A stretch of DNA of 7,737 nt from DATAFO01 sp046728015 (GCA_046728015.1 JBKPDQ010000038.1:1-7737); one strand, 5' to 3'. Positions 1 to 5,317 are shown, counted from the stretch's first letter. Made by a program: numbers and translations. The notes: a model not told the origin generated them from the letters alone.

Positions 1-1
1 C

Positions 2-532
2 GATCCCGCGGGCTATGCCCTGGCGGCCTTGATCTCGATCGAGTGCGGCATCATCCTCCTCAGCGGCGCGGTGGCCGTGATCTCCACTCACGGCCGTTTC
101 TCGCCCGCGGTGCAAGGGCTGCTCCTGGGCGCTGCCGCCGGGGCGCTCTTCGGCGTCTCCGACATCGCCATCACCTACCTGGCAGACGCCGTCGAAGACG
201 GAGTCCTCAAGCTGATCAGCCCGTGGACCGGCGCCGCCCTCGTCGCCTCGGTGGGCGCCTTCTATGCCTCGGCCCGTGGACTGCAGCTCGGGCCGGGCGT
301 CGAGGTGATCGCGCTCACTTCGGTTGCGGCAAACCTCATCGCGATCGTCGGCGGCATCCTGGTTTTCCGTGACCCGGTCGGCACGGGGGCACTGGAGATC
401 ACGGGGCGGATGCTCGCGTTCGGTCTCGTCGTCGCGGGGGCGGCATTGATCCCGGCTCCAGTCCGCGCTATGGACCCATCGTCCGCTGCCCCGGGGGAGT
501 CCGACGGGGTGGCGCCGATGTCAAACCCCTGA
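2..532 (+). CDS. DMT/EamA-like membrane transporter, C-terminal half (5' end outside window)
   Basis: The frame is open from the first bases of the window, so the true start lies upstream; a TTG at 29 is in frame but falls inside a hydrophobic segment and is not a credible start. The visible 176 residues contain about five hydrophobic helices (near residues 6-26, 38-58, 72-90, 100-122 and 136-152), joined by short loops. They end in a polar tail rich in Pro, Ser and Gly. Small residues (Gly/Ala) dominate the helices. This matches the second five-helix repeat of drug/metabolite transporter superfamily proteins, which move small metabolites or drugs across the inner membrane. The substrate cannot be read from the sequence. 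No partner gene is visible; the next intact gene is over 700 bp away and on the other strand. The call is to superfamily only; another small polytopic membrane protein is possible. Confidence 0.7.
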   Translation, partial: DPAGYALAALISIECGIILLSGAVAVISTHGRFSPAVQGLLLGAAAGALFGVSDIAITYLADAVEDGVLKLISPWTGAALVASVGAFYASARGLQLGPGVEVIALTSVAANLIAIVGGILVFRDPVGTGALEITGRMLAFGLVVAGAALIPAPVRAMDPSSAAPGESDGVAPMSNP

Positions 533-554
533 AACGAGGCCCGCGCTGACTCTG

Positions 555-577
555 TGTCCCCAACTTTGTCCCGAACT
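555..577. repeat. Tandem direct repeat TGTCCCnAACT, two copies, 12-bp period
   Basis: TGTCCCCAACT at 555-565 is followed by TGTCCCGAACT at 567-577. The copies differ at one base and lie in the gap just after the transporter stop codon. Short tandem repeats of this kind can be arm-type binding sites for a tyrosine integrase; that role is inferred from the T-arm-like block about 100 bp downstream, not shown. Chance cannot be excluded for so short a motif. Confidence 0.5.
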
Positions 578-673
578 CCCCCCGACCTGAGCTGATCTCA
601 GCCGATCTCACAGAACCTCACAAGGCCTGAGATGACCGGAGCGAACGGTTTTCGTCGAATTCTCAGTCCGGAA

Positions 674-698
674 ACCCGGGTTCGAATCCCGGTAGCGG
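674..698 (+). other. tRNA 3'-end-like fragment (T arm), possible attachment-site remnant
   Basis: The block contains a perfect 5-bp stem (CCGGG/CCCGG) around the loop TTCGAAT, which is the canonical T-stem and TTCRANY loop of a tRNA. It is followed by TAGCGGTG where the acceptor strand would lie. No matching 5' acceptor half (ACCGCTA) and no D or anticodon arm can be found upstream, so this is not a complete tRNA gene. Integrative elements that insert into tRNA genes leave such 3' fragments at their far end, and the nearby direct repeats and decayed genes fit that reading. The parent tRNA cannot be identified from this fragment alone. Confidence 0.4.
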
Positions 699-734
699 TG
701 TCGCTTGTTCAAGGGGTTTCGGGGCCTCGAGTCG

Positions 735-1121
735 GTCGTCCCCACCGCGACTGCAGCCATTTTGCAGCGCTCCTCAAGGCAGCGTCGGACCGCAGCCCTC
801 AGAAGATCTTGGAGCTTCGCGATCTCGCCGAGACCCTCCACTGCTCGTCTGTTTCCGGCCCCTCCCCACTGGTCGTAAAGAGGCGAACGTGGGCACCGAG
901 AACCCAATCGGAGCGGGCGTCATACATCTCCGCGCAGAACTCCTCGGTCACGCCATCGATCGATAGTTGTCTGCCAGTGCTGTCGCCCGCTGAGCGAATT
1001 GGCGCGTTAGTCCATCGCGGCCGACCTTGAGCAGGGCCTCCAGTCCGCTCACGATCATCGGCAGGATCTGGTCTCCGTATCTCGACCAGCAGGCGTACTC
1101 GGTACAGCCGAGCGCCGGCGG
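735..1121 (-). pseudogene. Decayed gene remnant resembling a C-terminal HEPN (ApeA-like) domain, at least two frameshifts
   Basis: No single frame is open, but three consecutive minus-strand pieces in different frames read as one protein. Piece 1 (about 1121 to 951) includes GDQILPMIVSGLEALLKVG followed by GLTRQFAQRATALADNYRS and stops at 948-950. Piece 2 (about 951 to 865) includes TEEFCAEMYDARSDWVLGAH. Piece 3 (about 860 to 735) includes AKLQDLLRAAVRRCLEE. The order 'LEALL', then 'F..R...L', then 'YDARS..V.G', then 'LQ.LLR..VRR' matches what I recall of the HEPN domain at the C-terminus of ApeA-like proteins, where the Y-x-x-R-S-x-x-V-H-G stretch is the hallmark. Here Leu replaces the usual His. 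An upstream in-frame TAG at 1122-1124 and the repeat at 1204 suggest the 5' part is lost. The family assignment is from memory of motif order and is tentative; that the pieces were once coding is more certain. Confidence 0.45.
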
Positions 1122-1203
1122 CTAGAGCGGATCGGGATCGCGGTGCGTTGACGAGGCGCAGCCGGCGCGAGTGCTCGCGTCCGGAGCAAACTTCCAGAGA
1201 CAC

Positions 1204-1223
1204 CCGCTTTGCACGGAAAGCGG
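1204..1223. repeat. Palindromic repeat, copy A (3' side of the acetyltransferase gene)
   Basis: CCGCTTT and AAAGCGG form a perfect 7-bp inverted repeat around the 6-nt loop GCACGG. It lies 16 bp beyond the stop codon of the minus-strand acetyltransferase gene. It shares its stem and the downstream GCGG with copies at 1786, 1806 and 2271. There is no T-run on either side, so it is not an ordinary intrinsic terminator. It also marks where the decayed HEPN-like remnant ends on its 5' side. Confidence 0.7.
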
Positions 1224-1239
1224 CATGCCGACTCGCCAG

Positions 1240-1770
1240 CTAGCCGCGGACGAACTCCTTGGCGAGCAGGTCAAGCAGAAGGCCGTCCTTCCAGACGCCG
1301 AAGCGGTCGCGCAAGTATTCCCGCAGGACACCGACGGGCCGAAAGCCAGCCTTGCGGAAGCACGCGATTGCGATCTCGTTCTCAACCTCTGGGTCGACCA
1401 CAATGCGGTGAAAGCCGTGATCGTCGATCAGGTGCGCGCACAGAACCCGCACGGTCTCGAGACCAAGCCCGCGCCCGTGCACCGCCGGATCGAGGAAGAG
1501 ATCGAGGCCGGCAAAACGGATAATCGTCTCGGCCTCTGAGTACCACTGGGCGAAGCCGATGACCCGCTCGTCGAGCATCACGGTGTAGTTGATGCTGCGG
1601 TTCATGCTGGCGGGGAAGTCGTCGGCCGGGTCCTGCCACCAGCGCCGCACCTCGGGCTCGAGATGAATCTCTCGGAGGCGGGCGTGATGCTCCGGAGCGC
1701 ACGGCACCAGCCGCACGCGAGGTCCGGTGAGTTCGGACGGCGCGGTCACCCGCTGATCGTGACAGGACAT
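1240..1770 (-). CDS. GNAT-family N-acetyltransferase, AAC(6')-like
   Basis: A 176-residue protein that would transfer acetyl from acetyl-CoA to an amino group of a small molecule or protein in the cytoplasm. The N-terminal beta strand is TGPRVRLVPCAPEHHARLRE (about 15-34). A Trp pair (residues 44-45) follows in the acceptor-binding region. The acetyl-CoA motif A is LFLDPAVHGRGLGLETVRVL (91-110), with the pyrophosphate loop H-G-R-G-L-G. Motif B is VDPEVENEIAIACFRKAGF (125-143). The Asp-Pro, Asn and Ala-Ile pattern with KAGF is typical of aminoglycoside 6'-acetyltransferase-like GNATs, though environmental members often act on unknown substrates. ATG 1770 has a weak AGGGA upstream; GTG 1749 (MTAPSELTG) and ATG 1815 are alternatives, but 1815 would make the palindromic repeats coding. 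It is flanked by copies A and B'/B and is transcribed divergently from the SnoaL-like gene. Confidence 0.85.
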   Translation of the reverse strand: MSCHDQRVTAPSELTGPRVRLVPCAPEHHARLREIHLEPEVRRWWQDPADDFPASMNRSINYTVMLDERVIGFAQWYSEAETIIRFAGLDLFLDPAVHGRGLGLETVRVLCAHLIDDHGFHRIVVDPEVENEIAIACFRKAGFRPVGVLREYLRDRFGVWKDGLLLDLLAKEFVRG

Positions 1771-1785
1771 GAATCCCTGGAGTTG

Positions 1786-1803
1786 CGCTTCGGACGAGAA
1801 GCG
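1786..1803. repeat. Palindromic repeat, copy B' (first of a tandem pair)
   Basis: CGCTTC and GAAGCG form a perfect 6-bp inverted repeat around GGACGA. The same hexanucleotide loop occurs in copy C. It begins 15 bp upstream of the acetyltransferase start and abuts copy B with an exact 20-bp period (1786-1805, 1806-1825). Its stem differs from the other copies by a compensated T-to-C/A-to-G change, so pairing is kept although the sequence is not. Confidence 0.7.
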
Positions 1804-1805
1804 GA

Positions 1806-1823
1806 CGCTTTGCATGGAAAGCG
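1806..1823. repeat. Palindromic repeat, copy B (second of a tandem pair)
   Basis: CGCTTT and AAAGCG flank the loop GCATGG, with GGTAG following. The loop differs from copy A (GCACGG) at one base. It lies between the divergent acetyltransferase and SnoaL-like genes, 36 bp before the preferred SnoaL start. As a pair, B' and B could be operators in the shared promoter region or abutting boundaries of two inserted units. Confidence 0.7.
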
Positions 1824-1859
1824 GTAGAAGCGATGGATCGCGAGATACTGGCGCGGACG

Positions 1860-2258
1860 ATGTCGCAGGAGAACGTCGAGACAGTTCGCCGGGTCTACGA
1901 GGGGGTGAACGCCCGCTTGGAGGCACCCCGGGAGCTGTTCGACTCGGACTATGAGTTCGACAACACGGAGCTCTGGCCGGACATCGTCGGAGTCCTGGGA
2001 TTTGAAGGTGCACAGGAAGCTATGCGCGAGTACTGGGAAACGTTCGAGGCTTACCACGTCGAGATCGAAGAGGTGATCTACGCCGACGAGGGGCGGGTGG
2101 TCGACGTCGTCCGCGATGGCGGGCGGATGAGAGGGACCGACGCCGAGGTGTGGAACCGCTTCTTCCACGTCTGGACCTTTCGTGATGGGAGGGTCGTTCG
2201 CCTCTCGATACACACCGACCGGAACCGAGCCCTCGAAGCCGCTGGGCTGTCGGAGTAG
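1860..2258 (+). CDS. SnoaL-like / NTF2-fold protein
   Basis: A 132-residue soluble protein of the NTF2-like alpha+beta barrel superfamily. The N-terminal helix is SQENVETVRRVYEGVNA, followed by the strand that usually reads 'D.vef' (here DSDYEFDN, 28-35), and the helix FEGAQEAMREYWETF (48-62) matching the SnoaL 'G...i..f...f' element. The C-terminal strands are AEVWNRFFHVWTFRDGRVVR (95-114) with the typical F-R-D-G-R-V turn. Family members include polyketide cyclases, isomerases and many proteins with no known activity; no catalytic residue can be assigned. I prefer ATG 1860 because MSQENVE is the characteristic start of this protein group; ATG 1833 would add nine residues. Neither start has a clear Shine-Dalgarno sequence. 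Copy C lies 12 bp after the stop. A second, broken SnoaL-like gene lies 220 bp further on, on the opposite strand. Confidence 0.85.
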   Translation: MSQENVETVRRVYEGVNARLEAPRELFDSDYEFDNTELWPDIVGVLGFEGAQEAMREYWETFEAYHVEIEEVIYADEGRVVDVVRDGGRMRGTDAEVWNRFFHVWTFRDGRVVRLSIHTDRNRALEAAGLSE

Positions 2259-2270
2259 CGCAGAAGTACT

Positions 2271-2286
2271 GCTTTGGACGAAAAGC
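2271..2286. repeat. Palindromic repeat, copy C (3' side of the SnoaL-like gene)
   Basis: GCTTT and AAAGC flank the loop GGACGA, followed by GGCTAG. It begins 12 bp after the SnoaL-like stop codon. It shares the GGACGA loop with copy B' and the T-T-T/A-A-A stem with copies A and B. No T-run follows, which argues against a normal intrinsic terminator. Confidence 0.65.
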
Positions 2287-2396
2287 GGCTAGCCACGAGC
2301 GGCTGGAAGGAGACACCTTGGGACAACCGAGCGTCAAACGGACCCGCCGCTCCCCGGTTCCAAGGCAAGCGGGGCCGTCGGCGTCAGGTCCGCGCG

Positions 2397-2418
2397 ACTG
2401 CCTCGGACGAGCGGCAGG
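2397..2418. repeat. Degenerate palindromic repeat, copy D
   Basis: ACTGCCTCGGACGAGCGGCAGG aligns to the block around copy C (ACTGCTTTGGACGAAAAGCGGCTAG) if two bases are missing before GCGG. CTGCC (2398-2402) can still pair with GGCAG (2412-2416). It lies between copy C and the end of the broken SnoaL-like gene, 60 bp from that gene's stop. It is a weaker match than the other four and may be coincidence. Confidence 0.3.
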
Positions 2419-2477
2419 TCTCCGTACCGACGGACCCTGAGCGGACGGGGTCGGAGCCGCCGACCGCGCCGGACTCG

Positions 2478-2835
2478 TCAGTCGTGGGCTGGGGTGCAGT
2501 AGTAGACCTCCTCGCGGACGACGCGGCTGGCCTCAACGGTGTCCAGCGACAGCATGGTGGTCATCTGGGGTCTGCCGGACGCGCGGCCGGTCTCGTCGAA
2601 GGAGGAGCGGATCGCAAACTGGTCGGGGTTGACGAGCGGGCCGCCGACCTCGACGACGTTGATCTGGATGTTTGCGCTCTGGCTCCACCACCGCGACGAT
2701 CCCTCGGAGCTCTACGTCGTGACCGTTGGTCTCCTGCAGTGCGACCCGCACGAAATCCGGCGCCAGCAGGCGGATGGCCCGGTCGATCTGGCCGGTCCGG
2801 AAGCCGGCCGCGTAGGCGTCTGCGACCTCGGCGGT
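2478..2835 (-). pseudogene. Broken SnoaL-like / NTF2-fold gene (frameshift and upstream stop)
   Basis: Read on the minus strand, the 5' part gives TAEVADAYAAGFRTGQIDRA and continues through LLAPDFVRVALQETNGHDVE, the N-terminal helix and strand pattern of SnoaL-like proteins. Near 2698-2702 the frame must shift by one base to continue as RWWSQSANIQINVVEVGGPL, then NPDQFAIRSSFDETGRASG, then VVREEVYYCTPAHD and TGA at 2478-2480. 'G-P-L-V-N-x-D-Q-F-A-x-R', 'D-E-T-G-R-A-S-G' and 'R-V-V-R-E-E' are the familiar later strands of this family. An in-frame TAG (2836-2838) precedes the Thr-Ala-Glu start; an in-frame GTG at 2883 lies beyond it. The rest is well kept, so decay is recent or the shift is a sequencing error. 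It is not a close copy of the intact SnoaL-like gene at 1860. Confidence 0.65.
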
Positions 2836-2892
2836 CTACCGGCGGGCCGATCCTCCACGACTGACCGCCAGGGCCGCGGTCACAAAAGCATC

Positions 2893-2905
2893 AGACCGCG
2901 GGTCT
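2893..2905. promoter_or_regulatory. Candidate operator, inverted repeat AGACC-GCG-GGTCT
   Basis: A perfect 5-bp inverted repeat with a 3-bp centre, 75 bp upstream of the start at 2980. On the minus strand its core reads GACCCGCGGTC, identical over 11 bases to the core of the inverted repeat at 6340-6354. Its position suits a transcription factor site for the 2980-4288 unit. No convincing -10/-35 pair could be assigned nearby. Confidence 0.35.
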
Positions 2906-2979
2906 TAGGAGCAGATGCAATCCATCCGCCCGCGCTCGGGCCGGCGTTTCGACGAGCAGCGGGGAAAGGAGCCACAGCC

Positions 2980-3720
2980 ATGACGCCCAAGACGCAGGTC
3001 CCGGCCGTCGCCCGCGACGGCTTCGTCACCTACGACGAGCTCAGGGGGCCGGACCTCGACGCCGCGCGCTGGAGCGCGGCGCGCCTGCCGCTCCCGACGG
3101 GCGGCGAGCACCTCGCGCTGGACCCCAACGCGCAGCTGGTCGTCGGCGAGGGCGAGGTGAGAGTGACGATCCCGCGCTTCTCGCTGGCCCACAGCGCCAA
3201 GTACCTCACCTTCTCGACGCGCCAGTTCGAGCTGCCGGCGGCTCGGCCGGCGACGTTCGCCGTCGACATGGCGGTCAAGAACATCGGCGGGGAACCGGGG
3301 GACTACCGGCGTGGAATGGCCTCCTTCGCCGTCTTCGATCTCGCCGTGAGCAAGCGCGTGTTCGCCGTCGACGGCACCTCCACCCGCGTGTTCGCGATGC
3401 ACGAGCAGGTGGGCGTGTTCGGCGCCGGAGCGGGCGAGCCGTTCTACCACGTGATCGAGTCGCCGTACGAGGACTTCGACGACGACTTCACCCGGCTTCG
3501 CGCCTGCGAGATCACCCTCGACCGGAGCAGATCGACCGCGGCGTGGCGCGTCGACGGCCACAAGGTGTACGAGGCCCACACCTTCATCCCCGAACGCGCT
3601 CAGATCGGGTTCGGGATCTGGACGATGCTGCCGGACCGGGACGGTCGCAGTCGCTCGCTCGACGGGCAGGGCATGGACGCGCGGTGGCGCCGCTTCCGTG
3701 TACGCGGGGTCGACGCGTGA
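2980..3720 (+). CDS. Uncharacterised beta-rich protein (possibly DUF6081-like, concanavalin-A-like fold)
   Basis: A 246-residue protein with no signal peptide or membrane helix. ATG 2980 is chosen because GAAAGGAG lies 8 bp before it and because the frame upstream to 2539 runs through the broken SnoaL gene and has no protein-like character. The N-terminus has VTYDELRGPDLDAARWSAAR (residues 14-33), then LDPNAQLVVGEGEVRVTIPRF, then strands TFAVDMAVKN and MASFAVFDL, and near the C-terminus AAWRVDGHKVYEAHTFIP and IGFGIWTMLPDRDG. 'Y-D-E-L-x-G-P-x-L-D...W', alternating beta strands, and a W-x-V-D-G-x-x-V-Y stretch recall laminarinase/LamG-like jelly rolls and the DUF6081 group. I cannot see the paired catalytic Glu motif of GH16, so no enzymatic activity is proposed. 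It lies 25 bp upstream of the YceI gene on the same strand, so the two are probably cotranscribed. Confidence 0.75.
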   Translation: MTPKTQVPAVARDGFVTYDELRGPDLDAARWSAARLPLPTGGEHLALDPNAQLVVGEGEVRVTIPRFSLAHSAKYLTFSTRQFELPAARPATFAVDMAVKNIGGEPGDYRRGMASFAVFDLAVSKRVFAVDGTSTRVFAMHEQVGVFGAGAGEPFYHVIESPYEDFDDDFTRLRACEITLDRSRSTAAWRVDGHKVYEAHTFIPERAQIGFGIWTMLPDRDGRSRSLDGQGMDARWRRFRVRGVDA

Positions 3721-3745
3721 GCCGCCACAGGAAAGGCGGACGAAC

Positions 3746-4288
3746 ATGACCACCAGCACCCTCGACCGAATCGGAATCCCGACAGGCACCTGGAAGGTCG
3801 ACAAGGCCCACACCCGCGTCGGGTTCGCGGTCAAGCAGATGGGCGTCGACACCGTGCGGGGCGAGTTCCCCGAGTTCGACGGCGCCCTCGAGATCGGCGA
3901 GGACCCCGCCGACGCGCGCGCCTACGGCCGGGTCGCCGCCACCTCCATCGACACCAACCTGGCCCGGCGCGATAAGCACCTGCGCTCCAAGGACTTCCTC
4001 TCCGCCGAGAACAATCCTGAGCTGACCTTCCGGTCGAAGGTGATCGAGCCGGTCGACGAGGACACGTTCCGCGTCATCGGCGACCTCTCGATCAAAGGCG
4101 TGACCAACGAGGTCGAGCTCACCGCCGAGCTCGGCGGCATCGAGACCGGCCCCGAGGGCGAGGAGCGGCTCGGCCTCGAGGTGACCGGCCAGGTCTCTCG
4201 CCAGGCGTTCGCGATGAAGTACGCCCCGGTCATCGTCGCCGACAAGGTGAAGATCGTTATCGACGTCGCAGCCGTCAAAGAGGCCTAG
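3746..4288 (+). CDS. yceI: YceI-family protein
   Basis: A 180-residue protein of the YceI family, whose members form an eight-stranded lipocalin-like barrel that can bind isoprenoid-type lipids. The E. coli member is periplasmic and base- or stress-inducible. This one has no signal peptide, so it is probably cytoplasmic, as is common for actinobacterial members. Family marks are TWKVDKAHTRVGFAVKQMG (15-33), RGEFPEFDG (38-46), RRDKHLRSKDFL (74-85), FRVIGDLSIKGVTNEVEL (108-125) and GQVSRQAFAM (148-157). Length is normal for the family. The start is ATG 3746, preceded by GGAAAGGCGG; an upstream ATG at 3698 would overlap the previous gene and lacks a ribosome site. It follows the beta-rich protein gene after 25 bp and converges on the ABC permease gene, with 243 bp between stop codons. 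Confidence 0.93.
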   Translation: MTTSTLDRIGIPTGTWKVDKAHTRVGFAVKQMGVDTVRGEFPEFDGALEIGEDPADARAYGRVAATSIDTNLARRDKHLRSKDFLSAENNPELTFRSKVIEPVDEDTFRVIGDLSIKGVTNEVELTAELGGIETGPEGEERLGLEVTGQVSRQAFAMKYAPVIVADKVKIVIDVAAVKEA

Positions 4289-4531
4289 TCCCCCGCCACC
4301 ATCCGTTGATACCCCAAGAGGAGCAACCGATGCGGGATCTTCACCGAACGCTCGCCTTCTCTCGGGCGCCAATCGGTCGCTTCTGCTTCGCGCGACTTGG
4401 GGAGCGACAGCGATGTCATCCCAGACGTTTGTCCGTCGTCCATTGGAGGCACGGGTGGATGCGGCTTCGAGACGCTCGCTTCTCGCGCGCAGAGTTTGGA
4501 GCCACCGAGCGGACGGCCTGGCACGGCACCG
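4289..4531. other. Convergent gap, no convincing gene
   Basis: This lies between the stop of the YceI gene and the stop of the ABC permease gene. No hairpin followed by a T-run was found for either. Two small frames exist in opposite directions. Plus 4330-4542 (70 codons) has a good AAGAGGAG seven bases before its ATG but poor codon bias, many Arg residues and an 11-bp overlap with the permease end. Minus 4285-4443 (52 residues, starting MDDGQTSGMT) has better amino-acid balance but no ribosome site, and its stop overlaps the YceI stop. Neither is recognised; the good ribosome site may belong to a gene that has since been lost. Confidence 0.4.
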
Positions 4532-5317
4532 TTACGCGGTGACGTCCCGGCGGAGGAACACCACGGCCGCCGCGCTCGCGGCAACGGCGACGTAGACGGC
4601 GACGAGCGCGAGCGCCCGGCCGAACGCGACTTCGTCGGTGCCACCGGCGGCGAGTGACTCCAGCAGCAACCCGGGCAACCAGCGGTCCGCGGAGGTCCAC
4701 GAGTCCTGGAGGATGTGCTCGAACGGCCCGGCCCAGACGATGCCGATGCCAAGCGCGACCGGGATCGAGCGGACGAAGACGGCGATGGCCATGCCGAGCA
4801 GCGCCCACGAGACGACGCCAAGCAGCGCGGTCGCGTAGTCGCCCGCAGCCTGGGCGAGCGCGTCCACCCCGAACCACGAGCCCATGGCGACGTCCTGGCT
4901 CGGGGCGATCGCGGCCGATGCGCCCACGGTGAAGAGCTCGGCGAGCGCGAGCACGCCGGCGACGAACGCCAGCAGCGCGGTCATCTTGCCGGCGAGCAGC
5001 CCGAGGCGCCGGGGCTGGCGCATCAGCAGCGTGCGGAACGTGCCCTGCGAGAACTCGCCCGCGAAGTTGGCGATGAACAGCACCAGCACCACGAGGCCGG
5101 TGAACGAGACCCCGAGGGCGAACGCCTCGGTCGCGCCGCCGGCCTCGCTGAGGGAGGCGATGGTCGCGCCTCGATCCCCCGGCCCTTTGGTCTGCGTCGC
5201 TGACAGGAACACGGCCGTCGAGGCGATCACGGCGAACGCCAGGGCGCCGACGGTCGCGACGACCGCCACCCTGCGCCGGCGCAGCTTCAGCAGCTCTGCC
5301 TTGAACGATCTGATCAT
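4532..5317 (-). CDS. ABC-2 type transporter permease
   Basis: A 261-residue inner-membrane protein that would form the translocation path of an ABC exporter. After a basic amphipathic start (FKAELLKLRRRR, 5-16) there are about six hydrophobic segments (near 17-39, 67-85, 110-135, 160-182, 186-200 and 233-255), the usual ABC-2 layout. The segment GEFSQGTFRTLLMRQPRRLG (87-106) is the conserved cytoplasmic coupling stretch of this family (E-x-x-x-G-T-x-R-x-L-L...R). The start ATG overlaps the ATPase stop as ATGA (5314-5317), so the two are translationally coupled and should form one complex. Substrate is unknown; relatives export antibiotics, peptides or lipids. The gene ends in a convergent gap with no clear terminator. 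Confidence 0.9.
   Translation of the reverse strand: MIRSFKAELLKLRRRRVAVVATVGALAFAVIASTAVFLSATQTKGPGDRGATIASLSEAGGATEAFALGVSFTGLVVLVLFIANFAGEFSQGTFRTLLMRQPRRLGLLAGKMTALLAFVAGVLALAELFTVGASAAIAPSQDVAMGSWFGVDALAQAAGDYATALLGVVSWALLGMAIAVFVRSIPVALGIGIVWAGPFEHILQDSWTSADRWLPGLLLESLAAGGTDEVAFGRALALVAVYVAVAASAAAVVFLRRDVTA

Larger units (their letters stand above)
533..734. other. Gene-free interval with integration-scar features
   Basis: No convincing gene lies between the end of the transporter and the decayed minus-strand remnant. What is visible is a direct-repeat pair at 555-577, a CTGAG/CTCAG inverted repeat around 586-600, a second CTGAGA/TCTCAG pair (near 627 and 661), and a tRNA T-arm-like block at 674-698. 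These are the kinds of elements left beside tyrosine-recombinase attachment sites, but no integrase gene is present in the window. A frame translating across the T-arm-like block gives the peptide RDSNPG, the usual artefact of reading antisense through a tRNA T arm. I therefore do not call that frame a gene. Confidence 0.45.

Noticed and set aside
674..698. Complete tRNA or tmRNA gene
   Set aside because: Only a T arm is present; no matching 5' acceptor strand, D arm or anticodon arm could be built upstream.
632..1030. Plus-strand frame of 132 codons across the tRNA-like block and the HEPN-like remnant
   Set aside because: It runs through the T-arm-like sequence and antisense to the remnant, has no ribosome site and resembles no family.
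1204..2286. Integron attC sites around the acetyltransferase
   Set aside because: The palindromes are only 16-20 bp, lack the GTTRRRY/RYYYAAC core pairs, and there is no intI; cassette-like behaviour is kept only as an analogy.
1204..2286. CRISPR array
   Set aside because: Repeats are too short, diverged, separated by whole genes apart from the one tandem pair, and there are no regular spacers.
2271..2286. Intrinsic terminator after the SnoaL-like gene
   Set aside because: The stem is short and AT-containing with no T-run after it, and copies of the same palindrome also lie upstream of genes.
2539..2979. N-terminal extension of the beta-rich protein back to an ATG at 2539
   Set aside because: The extension is antisense to the broken SnoaL-like gene, has no domain character, and a good ribosome site lies right before ATG 2980.
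3584..4372. Long open frame on the minus strand opposite the YceI gene
   Set aside because: The YceI family motifs are on the plus strand; the minus frame is an Asp/Gly/Leu-rich shadow.
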